A stretch of DNA of 64,000 nt, from positions 124,001-188,000 of the forward strand of contig KI542675.1 in the NCBI GenBank assembly GCA_000496135.1. The letters run 5' to 3'. The notes below the pieces were generated by a model. The model made no database searches and had not been told where the DNA came from. It saw only the letters and a list, made by a program, of their open reading frames with translations. Positions 26,379-35,297 of this stretch are shown piece after piece (the first letter of the stretch is position 1; the number at the start of each line of letters is the position of its first letter). The stretch comes from Thermoplasmatales archaeon E-plasma (GTDB lineage: Archaea > Thermoplasmatota > Thermoplasmata > Thermoplasmatales > Thermoplasmataceae). The translations under genes and the position numbers were made by a program.

Positions 26379-29300
26379 GTAAAAGTCTAACTCCTAGAGA
26401 GATTGATAGGGAATCTGGGCGTATCGGATCACATTCCAGCACATCGTAAAAGTCTAACTCCTAGAGAGATTGATAGACATTCTTTTTATCACAGGAGTGG
26501 GATAGGGAACGAGTAAAAGTCTAACTCCTAGAGAGATTGATAGTGGTGACGTTCGAACTCGTATATGTCAGATCGGGGGTAAAAGTCTAACTCCTAGAGA
26601 GATTGATAGACCCCTCCAGAGAGGGAAGGGAAAGGGGGGTATGAGGTAAAAGTCTAACTCCTAGAGAGATTGATAGGAGTCTTAAATGAGTATAGAGGAA
26701 ATCTATGATTTAGTAAAAGTCTAACTCCTAGAGAGATTGATAGTGCTTATCGATGAGATACATCGACATAAAATAGGTGTAAAAGTCTAACTCCTAGAGA
26801 GATTGATAGCAAGGAAAGAAATAACTTCAAGCTCCAGAAAGATAGTAAAAGTCTAACTCCTAGAGAGATTGATAGTATTTGAATAATAGCTCTAATTCTC
26901 TTTCACTAAATGTAAAAGTCTAACTCCTAGAGAGATTGATAGTAAAAGAATTAATGTTTAAACAATATTGTGTCTCAAAGTAAAAGTCTAACTCCTAGAG
27001 AGATTGATAGTCTTTAAGAAATAACTTCAAGCCCAAGGAAAGAAAGTAAAAGTCTAACTCCTAGAGAGATTGATAGCCTCAAGATCCCAATATCAGGTCA
27101 CCACTCAAAAGTAAAAGTCTAACTCCTAGAGAGATTGATAGGTATTTTTCCATGATGTAGTATCCATTTGTAGTATAGTAAAAGTCTAACTCCTAGAGAG
27201 ATTGATAGTTCTTCATAGCCTTCCTGACCTACTCCTACCCCCCGGTAAAAGTCTAACTCCTAGAGAGATTGATAGTATTTGCTCTTTATCATAGCGATGT
27301 CCGCGATCACGGTAAAAGTCTAACTCCTAGAGAGATTGATAGGAGATAGAATGGAGACCTGGAGACCTGACACATGCGTAAAAGTCTAACTCCTAGAGAG
27401 ATTGATAGTGAATGAAAGATTATAATAATTTCTTTGTTATCTTTGTAAAAGTCTAACTCCTAGAGAGATTGATAGGTTCAGATACTCGTTGGGTGCCATG
27501 GACGAGTTAAAGTAAAAGTCTAACTCCTAGAGAGATTGATAGTCATGAAAACTGTTCACGAGCCATGAATCCCATGTCGTAAAAGTCTAACTCCTAGAGA
27601 GATTGATAGTCAATATCCTATTCTCAGATAGACACGGGAGCATCGTAAAAGTCTAACTCCTAGAGAGATTGATAGCTCCATACTACCGTTTCTCCATGCT
27701 GCAACGCCTCTGTAAAAGTCTAACTCCTAGAGAGATTGATAGATTTCGTTTATGCGTACAATGGTACTACATATAATAGTAAAAGTCTAACTCCTAGAGA
27801 GATTGATAGGGTGAATTGGTAATCTCTGCCAACATAGAGAGCCTGGTAAAAGTCTAACTCCTAGAGAGATTGATAGCCGCTCACCGAAGATTTTGAGGCC
27901 ATGCATGCGGAGTAAAAGTCTAACTCCTAGAGAGATTGATAGTAGAATGACACGTATCCTGATTCTGTCTGTGTGATGGTAAAAGTCTAACTCCTAGAGA
28001 GATTGATAGACCGTCATTCATTTCTTTATCATTGACAGCATCAGGGTAAAAGTCTAACTCCTAGAGAGATTGATAGCATTCTCAGTTACAACGTTAAATG
28101 AAGTTACGTCTGGTAAAAGTCTAACTCCTAGAGAGATTGATAGATTTTCTTTATTGACTCTCCATATCTCTTGCAGACAGTAAAAGTCTAACTCCTAGAG
28201 AGATTGATAGAGGGTCTGGTTCAGGACCGTGAAAATCCTTACATTGGTAAAAGTCTAACTCCTAGAGAGATTGATAGTGAAATATCCTGATACAAGGATC
28301 GTCAGTGTGCCTGTAAAAGTCTAACTCCTAGAGAGATTGATAGACTGAAGGGGAACAAGGTAAGCGAACTGGTGGATGTGTAAAAGTCTAACTCCTAGAG
28401 AGATTGATAGATTATTGGATGTGATGACCCACGTAGGTAGAGTGTTGTAAAAGTCTAACTCCTAGAGAGATTGATAGACGCCTCTCTAGCCATTCTTCTC
28501 ATTATCGTGGACTGTAAAAGTCTAACTCCTAGAGAGATTGATAGTTTCATGGATTCTTCAGGAATATCACCAGTTATCCAGTAAAAGTCTAACTCCTAGA
28601 GAGATTGATAGATTAATGCACCGTCACAGATCGTCCAGGGCCAGAAAGTAAAAGTCTAACTCCTAGAGAGATTGATAGCCGGTTCGGTTGTCCATCCTGC
28701 CTGAGACACGTTGAGTAAAAGTCTAACTCCTAGAGAGATTGATAGTTGAAAGACAATTCACTTAATGCGCCCCCTGGATGGGTAAAAGTCTAACTCCTAG
28801 AGAGATTGATAGGTTATAGGATTGAATCCAAGTGTATAGCAACGTATTGTAAAAGTCTAACTCCTAGAGAGATTGATAAGGGATGCCAGATAGATCGATA
28901 GGATATTGCCCACCATGTAAAAGTCTAAACTCCTAGAGAGATTGATAGTCATACTCATATATCATGTCCACTCCGTCAGGGGATGTAAAAGTCTAACTCC
29001 TAGAGAGATAGATAGAACACAATCCTCACAGAAACAAGAACCCCATCTGTTGTAAAAGTCTAACTCCTAGAGAGATTGATAGTCAAAATATTGTAGACCA
29101 CTAATTGAGGGTATAGTGTAAAAGTCTAACTCCTAGAGAGATTGATAGGGTTCAACAGATATTATTTATGGGTGTTCACCAAATGTAAAAGTCTAACTCC
29201 TAGAGAGATTGATAGTTACAAAAAATATAGAAATCAATTTTTTAATCATTGTAAAAGTCTAACTCCTAGAGAGATTGATAGAATCTGGGAATAAAAATAA

Positions 29301-31250
29301 CAAGTCTACCAAGCAACGTAAAAGTCTAACTCCTAGAGAGATTGATAGTCCTTAGATTTTTGACGATCCATCCATCCTGGAGGAGTAAAAGTCTAACTCC
29401 TAGAGAGATTGATAGCAGTTGTAAAACTGGTTTCGGCTCCAGTGGCTGTAGTAAAAGTCTAACTCCTAGAGAGATTGATAGATTCGCAGTCAGGATGCAC
29501 ACAGGCGGTTCAAAGTAGTAAAAGTCTAACTCCTAGAGAGATTGATAGCGACATCCGGGACTCGAAGTGCCGGACTATACCATCGTAAAAGTCTAACTCC
29601 TAGAGAGATTGATAGATCTTGATGATTATATCAGTAGTCATCTTCGCGGCAGTAAAAGTCTAACTCCTAGAGAGATTGATAGGGTTATCATCCCGGGTAA
29701 AAGAATTCTTCCTCCAGGGTAAAAGTCTAACTCCTAGAGAGATTGATAGGTATGCTGAGCTATTGCGTTCTGCGTAAGCATCTGTGTAAAAGTCTAACTC
29801 CTAGAGAGATTGATAGTCCTAACAGAAAACTGCCACTTCCCCGGTGTGAATAGTAAAAGTCTAACTCCTAGAGAGATTGATAGGAATAGGAGGAAAAAGA
29901 GTTAAGCTCTTTTAATGAGTAAAAGTCTAACTCCTAGAGAGATTGATAGTTGACTGTTTCTGTAATCGTCGAAGAGGCCGTATTGGTAAAAGTCTAACTC
30001 CTAGAGAGATTGATAGTGTTCCCCTCAACCACCAATGTGGCCTGATTGAGAGTAAAAGTCTAACTCCTAGAGAGATTGATAGGTCTAATGTTCTTACCAA
30101 TTCACCGGCATCTTTTGTGTAAAAGTCTAACTCCTAGAGAGATTGATAGTGTGACATCCTTCCTCCCCTGCCGCTCACTGGACCTCGTAAAAGTCTAACT
30201 CCTAGAGAGATTGATAGCATTCCCATACCTCCTCAAAAACTTCATCCCATTTTGTAAAAGTCTAACTCCTAGAGAGATTGATAGTTACTCTGGTTTCTTT
30301 CTTTGCCATAATGATCCATGGTAAAAGTCTAACTCCTAGAGAGATTGATAGGAAAAGGATGTGACGGGTTTTGAGAACGATATCTGAGTAAAAGTCTAAC
30401 TCCTAGAGAGATTGATAGGATATGATTTCTTGGTGTTGTATTCACAGGATTGAGGTAAAAGTCTAACTCCTAGAGAGATTGATAGGGATTAACCATAAAA
30501 GAAATCGACGGAGAGCTTCTAGTAAAAGTCTAACTCCTAGAGAGATTGATAGTTGTTAGAATGGATTCTTCTAGTCCCATTAACTGCAGTAAAAGTCTAA
30601 CTCCTAGAGAGATTGATAGTCCATCCGGAAGTACCAAGGGAAAAACCAAAGAATGGTAAAAGTCTAACTCCTAGAGAGATTGATAGCCTGCTCATTGGCG
30701 ATCTTTCCCCTTTCTTATTGATGTAAAAGTCTAACTCCTAGAGAGATTGATAGTGATGTGTACAAGGCACTCCAGAGGATAGCCAGAGAGTAAAAGTCTA
30801 ACTCCTAGAGAGATTGATAGGATCGCCCAGAGTAACGGATAAAACGCCTTCCGGTAGTAAAAGTCTAACTCCTAGAGAGATTGATAGTCAACTGGTAATG
30901 AGTAAACTCACCACCGACCCATCGTAAAAGTCTAACTCCTAGAGAGATTGATAGGATTCTTCAACTTTAGTTAATGTATATAATTTTTATAGTAAAAGTC
31001 TAACTCCTAGAGAGATGTGTAAAAGTCTAACTCCTAGAGAGATTGATAGGTGGCGCAGAATACGTTTTCGGCCTCAGGAAGTGCTGTAAAAGTCTAACTC
31101 CTAGAGAGATTGATAGGGATTTCTTATGGTATTTCCAATGCCACTTCGGGCCGTAAAAGTCTAACTCCTAGAGAGATTGATAGGTTATAATCAATCATTA
31201 TATTATATAAATGGTGATTGTAAAAGTCTAACTCCTAGAGAGATTGATAG
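26379..31250 (+). CRISPR. Type I-D CRISPR array, 74 repeats of 31 bases
   Basis: By counting start positions I find 74 copies of a 31-base repeat that begins GTAAAAGTCTAACTCC and ends GAGATTGATAG, with 72 full spacers of 34-37 bases. The 3' end ATTGATAG resembles the 8-base crRNA handle left by Cas6. Variant copies: 28849 (last base changed), 28917 (one extra A), 28985 (one T to A), and 30992-31016 (cut to 25 bases and followed by only two bases before the next repeat). Two spacers (26810-26844 and 27011-27045) share sequence. The final repeat, 31220-31250, is followed by 16 bases of spacer and then an insertion sequence. Confidence 0.98.
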
Positions 31251-31281
31251 CAGGAATTGTAGAGGGGGCTTTGGGACAATA

Positions 31282-32406
31282 TTATTTTGAGCAGAGTCCC
31301 CTGTAATCTTTTATCATCTCTGGATTGGTACGCTTCAGATAGCTGTACTGTCTCAGGTTGTGCATGTTGATCTTCAGAGTCTCCTCCGTCTGTTTTCTCT
31401 GAGGCAGTTTCTTCCTTATCTTTACAGGCATCTTCCTCTTTATCATGGAATTCACGGATTCTGATATGGATCGCATGTGGTACTGCTCCAGCCATGATTG
31501 AGTGTCATCAACGAAACTGTATAACATGGTTTTCCATGAAGCCACTCCTTTGGAACGGAATGTTGCATTTGTCTTCGGGAGGAAATATGGTGTGATTCCG
31601 TATTCTTCCACTATTGAGCAGATCTTCCTGTTGGAATACAGTGCATCTCCAAGCATTACCTCAATCTGCGGGCACAGATCCACAGTGTGTGCCATTATAT
31701 CCGGAAACATGGACAGCTCTCCTATGGAGTGATCATCAGTTGTGTATAAACCAGCTATCATCTTGGTGTGAACACCCACTGAAAAGGAGGAATACTGGAA
31801 GTCATGCTTTCCCTTTGTGTGCGGGAAAGCATCCGATTCCATCTTATCCTTATTCTTATTCTTCTCCTTCTCGATCCTCTGCTGGCTCCTCTTTGATTCG
31901 TAGTTGACCTTCATGGTGTCTGGATCACCGGTTCCATCGGTGGAGAATATCTTCTCCATGGAATTGCCCGATTCATTCATGATCTTCAGAACCTCATCCA
32001 GTAGTTTTTTTGATCGTCCGGGATCATAACCTCTCTCTATGGTCTTGTATGAGAATTCAGATGACACTCCAAGTTTTTCCCCGAATAATCTCAGGAATCC
32101 CTCTGCAATCCTGTTGGGCATGCCGAAGTATGTCTGCATCAGCATGACCTTAACTATATCCGAAGTTGGAACGGGAGGCCTTCCCGCTCCCCTCTTCTCC
32201 ACCTGGATACGGGATGAGGCAATGTTAACAACATCCCTTATTGTTTCCAGAACGTCGGCGATCTCGTTTACCTGTGCCTGGTCATACTGGTGCCAGTTCC
32301 TTTCGGCCGGTTCCCTCTTCTCGTAGGAGAAGGATTGATCCCTTACCGATTTAACAAGATTCCTCAGGTCCTCGACATTCTTCCTGGCCACATGTGTATA
32401 TGACAA
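31282..32406 (-). CDS. DDE transposase of insertion sequence copy 1
   Basis: A 374-residue transposase of the IS4/IS5-like DDE_Tnp_1 type; exact IS family not resolved. Candidate catalytic residues are D157 (STDGTGD), D254 (MLGDALYSN) and E316 (SISESVNSMIKR). A basic, lysine-rich insertion (about residues 171-190) follows the first aspartate. The frame is intact and identical to the copy at 57054-58178, so this element has moved or recombined recently and may still be active. The start lies opposite the small gene at 32442. Confidence 0.93.
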   Translation of the reverse strand: MSYTHVARKNVEDLRNLVKSVRDQSFSYEKREPAERNWHQYDQAQVNEIADVLETIRDVVNIASSRIQVEKRGAGRPPVPTSDIVKVMLMQTYFGMPNRIAEGFLRLFGEKLGVSSEFSYKTIERGYDPGRSKKLLDEVLKIMNESGNSMEKIFSTDGTGDPDTMKVNYESKRSQQRIEKEKNKNKDKMESDAFPHTKGKHDFQYSSFSVGVHTKMIAGLYTTDDHSIGELSMFPDIMAHTVDLCPQIEVMLGDALYSNRKICSIVEEYGITPYFLPKTNATFRSKGVASWKTMLYSFVDDTQSWLEQYHMRSISESVNSMIKRKMPVKIRKKLPQRKQTEETLKINMHNLRQYSYLKRTNPEMIKDYRGLCSK

Positions 32407-32420
32407 ACAGGTTTAAATAG

Positions 32421-32442
32421 TTATGTGGACTATTCCACATAA
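32421..32442. promoter_or_regulatory. Palindrome between the two divergent IS genes (copy 1)
   Basis: A perfect 9-base inverted repeat (TTATGTGGA, four-base CTAT spacer, TCCACATAA) sits between the transposase start (32406) and the small gene's ATG (32442). A TATA-like GTTTAAATA at 32411-32419 is beside it. The site could bind a repressor of both genes or fold in RNA over the small gene's start codon. Confidence 0.5.
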
Positions 32443-32741
32443 TGAATGGGACAATGATACTCTTTCATTTTCCTGAGAAGTCCGATCATGGAACAATAAA
32501 CAAGTTCATGCAGAAATTCTACGGGCAGGATTCAACTTCATGGAAAGGAAAATACACGTATCACAGACATGGTTTGCTGGAGAACATACCTCACAGAAAA
32601 CTGCTTAGAGGAGTCCTGATACTCAGGAACGAAGATGCTCCAAAAGTACTTGAGTTTCTAGGGCAGTATTCTCTGACCCTGCATGTTAGGGAGATAAAGC
32701 TGACACCGGACGACGAAAAAACATTAGGGGAGACCCCATGA
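32442..32741 (+). CDS. Small IS-borne protein, unknown function (copy 1, 99 residues)
   Basis: Divergent from the transposase and inside the terminal repeats. The predicted order is strand (TMILFHFP), helix (GTINKFMQKFYG), strand (KYTYHRHGLL), strand (LLRGVLILR) with helix (EDAPKVLEFLGQ), strand (LTLHVREIKL): a beta-alpha-beta-beta-alpha-beta pattern like a ferredoxin fold. No family is recognised. The end differs from copy 2 (GETP here, GETHE there) because of a one-base indel in a C run. It may regulate transposition; this is inference from position only. Confidence 0.65.
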   Translation: MNGTMILFHFPEKSDHGTINKFMQKFYGQDSTSWKGKYTYHRHGLLENIPHRKLLRGVLILRNEDAPKVLEFLGQYSLTLHVREIKLTPDDEKTLGETP

Positions 32742-32775
32742 ATAATTTTGTCCCAAAACCAAATGCAACAAAAAA

Positions 32776-32784
32776 TTTATATAT
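32776..32784 (+). promoter_or_regulatory. TATA box of the type I-G cas operon
   Basis: TTTATATAT lies 16 bases outside the IS right end. Transcription would start near 32806, about 28 bases before the cas3 ATG at 32834, which has a GGGGA element eight bases upstream. The IS end is therefore immediately next to this promoter. Confidence 0.45.
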
Positions 32785-32833
32785 TGAATACTGTTAAACA
32801 AAATGCTAAGATTATATTGTGGGGAACTTATTA

Positions 32834-35296
32834 ATGGATTTTTCTGATTTTTTTAATGAAACAACTGGCTTCGAACCATATCCATATCAAAAACGCTTGG
32901 CCGAAATAGAGGAATATCCGTCTTTGCTAAATATTCCTACTGGTTTAGGAAAGACTGCCGCCATAGTAACAACATGGATATGGAGAAGAAAATTTCATGA
33001 CGACCAAACAATTCGTGAAGGTACACCGAGAAGGCTGATATACTGCCTGCCTACTAGAGTATTGGTTGAACAGGTCAGAGATAATATACTATTGTGGCTT
33101 AAAAACGCGAATTTACTTGGGGGAGAAATAAAGACAATATCAACAAATGAAAAGGAAGTGGTAGAATCCTACAAACCCTCATGGGTAGACGGGAATAAGA
33201 TCTCGGTTACAACCCTTATGGGAGGTGAAGAGGATTACAATTGGGACATATACCCTGAGAGGGATTCAATCATAATTGGAACTCAAGATATGCTTCTTTC
33301 AAGAGCTCTTAACAGGGGTTACGGGATGAACAGATATAAATGGCCTGTTCATTTTGGTCTGCTAAACAACGATTCTTTATGGGTTTTTGATGAGGTTCAA
33401 TTAATGGGTTCTGGAATTAAAACTAGTGTTCAGCTAGAGGCATTCAGAAGGTATTACGGGGTCATCAAGAAAACACAGACGATATGGATGAGCGCCACTG
33501 TGAACGTAAATTGGCTCGATAGTGTGGATTTCAAGGATGAAATGGTTTATCCACAAGAATTAAAGTTATCGGATGATGATTATTCAAATGAAGAAATTAT
33601 CAAAGTTGTAAAAAGCCCTAAAAAGTTAAATAAAATCACAATCAATGAATATGATTTTAAGGAATTAGTTGGTAAGGTATTAAATGAACATGTCTCGGGG
33701 ACCAGAACACTGGTCATATTTAATACAGTAGATAGATCAAGAACGTTTTTCACTGAATTAAAAATGGAGCTGGAAAATCGCCATTCCACCGCTACTCCAT
33801 TACTAATACATTCTCAATTCAGGAAGAATGATCGAAGTATAATTCTAAAATCGCTCCTTGAAAAACCGGGCAGTGGTGGTACTATAGTTGTTTCGACGCA
33901 AGTAATTGAGGCAGGAATTGATATATCTTCAAAGACACTGTTCACAGAACTTGCCCCTCTGTCATCCATGGTCCAACGTTTTGGAAGATGCAATAGAAAG
34001 GGATTGGATAGCGGTGCCAAAATTTTTTGGATTGATATTCTATCTACAAAGAATGATAAATTTATATTACCTTATAAAAAAGAATTACTAGAGGAGAGTC
34101 AAAACTTCCTTGTCAAGAAGGACACAAAAGATATTACATCAGAAGATTTCTCTAAAATAAATGAAATTGATGAAGATATTACAATTATAAGGCCTAAAGA
34201 TATTCTTGAACTTTTCAATACAGACACAGATTTAACTGGTGAAGATATTGATATATCGAGATTTATCCGAAACGATAACAGCACTAACGTTCAGGTATTT
34301 TGGAGGGACTTTAAAAATGATGATCAATATATTAATGAGCCTTTTCCAAAAAGTAATGAATTATGCTCTGCACCTATACAAGACGTAAAAGCCTTGGTAA
34401 AGAAGAAAAATGAGGTTCTTTTTGCATGGGATTTTTTTGAAGGAATGTGGGTAAAATTACAGGACCCAAATAACATTTTTCCAGGGAGAATGATTATGCT
34501 GAAAGCATTATCTGGGCATTACTCAAAAACAGAGGGTTGGAACCCTGATTTAAAGGAAAAGGTCGATTGTGCATTGTACAATATAAAAGAGAAGGGTGAA
34601 GGATATAGCAGTAATGATTCGTCGCAGGAAGAATGGCAAACAATAGAAGAGCATACAAAGAGGGTCGTGGATTGCGCTCGGGTGATCAATTATGCAATCA
34701 ATATGCCGTCTAAATTCTCCAATTGGGTCGAGTCTGGTGCGAGATGGCATGATGCAGGAAAGGCACATGAAGCTTTTCAGGCATTAATCAATAAAGATAA
34801 TGCTCCTATCAAAGGTCAATGTTTATGGGCAAAAGCACCTGCAGACTCTTGGAGGAAGGGAAGACTGCCAAAACATCAAATGGGGAACGAAGTATTAAGA
34901 AAACACTTCAGGCACGAATTAGTCTCTGGGTTACTCGCGATAATGAATAAACAAGAAGATGTAGTAGCTTTTCTAGCGATGGCACACCATGGAAAAGTCA
35001 GAACGGCAATAAGATCAATGCCTGATGAATATGTTCCAGAAAAAAATGATATAAGATATGCATGTGGCGTTTGGGATGGTGACAGAATACCATCAATAGT
35101 CTTAGGAGAAAGGATTTGCAGTGCAGAAGCAACAATAAATTTATCTATAATGGAACTCGGTTTAATTAAAAACGCCAAAAGCTGGTTAAATAGAATATTG
35201 GATTTAATATATGATCCAAACATAGGCATTTTCAGACTCGGATATATGGAAGCCATCGTTAGGGCGGCAGATAGAAGAGCTAGTGGAGGAATTTAA
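32834..35296 (+). CDS. cas3: Cas3 helicase-nuclease (type I-G)
   Basis: An 820-residue Cas3 counted from the ATG at 32834; a GTG at 32819 would add five residues but would overlap the ribosome-binding site. The SF2 helicase comes first (Walker A PTGLGKT, residues 35-41; DEVQ near 186; SATVN motif III; QRFGRCNRKG motif VI). A C-terminal HD domain follows (H near 606 in EEHTKRVVDCARV; WHDAGKAHEAF near 637; AHHGK further on). Helicase-then-HD order is the type I-G/I-U arrangement and the reverse of most Cas3 proteins. It opens a tightly packed operon ending at cas2. Confidence 0.92.
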   Translation: MDFSDFFNETTGFEPYPYQKRLAEIEEYPSLLNIPTGLGKTAAIVTTWIWRRKFHDDQTIREGTPRRLIYCLPTRVLVEQVRDNILLWLKNANLLGGEIKTISTNEKEVVESYKPSWVDGNKISVTTLMGGEEDYNWDIYPERDSIIIGTQDMLLSRALNRGYGMNRYKWPVHFGLLNNDSLWVFDEVQLMGSGIKTSVQLEAFRRYYGVIKKTQTIWMSATVNVNWLDSVDFKDEMVYPQELKLSDDDYSNEEIIKVVKSPKKLNKITINEYDFKELVGKVLNEHVSGTRTLVIFNTVDRSRTFFTELKMELENRHSTATPLLIHSQFRKNDRSIILKSLLEKPGSGGTIVVSTQVIEAGIDISSKTLFTELAPLSSMVQRFGRCNRKGLDSGAKIFWIDILSTKNDKFILPYKKELLEESQNFLVKKDTKDITSEDFSKINEIDEDITIIRPKDILELFNTDTDLTGEDIDISRFIRNDNSTNVQVFWRDFKNDDQYINEPFPKSNELCSAPIQDVKALVKKKNEVLFAWDFFEGMWVKLQDPNNIFPGRMIMLKALSGHYSKTEGWNPDLKEKVDCALYNIKEKGEGYSSNDSSQEEWQTIEEHTKRVVDCARVINYAINMPSKFSNWVESGARWHDAGKAHEAFQALINKDNAPIKGQCLWAKAPADSWRKGRLPKHQMGNEVLRKHFRHELVSGLLAIMNKQEDVVAFLAMAHHGKVRTAIRSMPDEYVPEKNDIRYACGVWDGDRIPSIVLGERICSAEATINLSIMELGLIKNAKSWLNRILDLIYDPNIGIFRLGYMEAIVRAADRRASGGI

Positions 35297-35297
35297 G

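Larger units (their letters stand above)
31267..32760 (-). mobile_element. Insertion sequence copy 1 (1494 bases), inserted at the I-D array end
   Basis: Bounded by imperfect 20-base terminal inverted repeats: GGCTTTGGGACAATATTATT on the left, and on the right the complement of GGTTTTGGGACAAAATTATT. It carries a DDE transposase on the minus strand and a small divergent gene. A second copy at 57039-58531 differs by a one-base indel near the right end (four versus three C) and looks otherwise the same wherever compared. No target duplication is visible (flanks GGG and AAA), which, with the missing rest of the array, suggests a deletion or recombination next to it. Ends may be off by a base. Confidence 0.9.

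Noticed and set aside
31502-32326. Several plus-strand open frames inside the IS
   Set aside because: Antisense shadows of the transposase, repeated at 57274-58098 only because the IS is duplicated.
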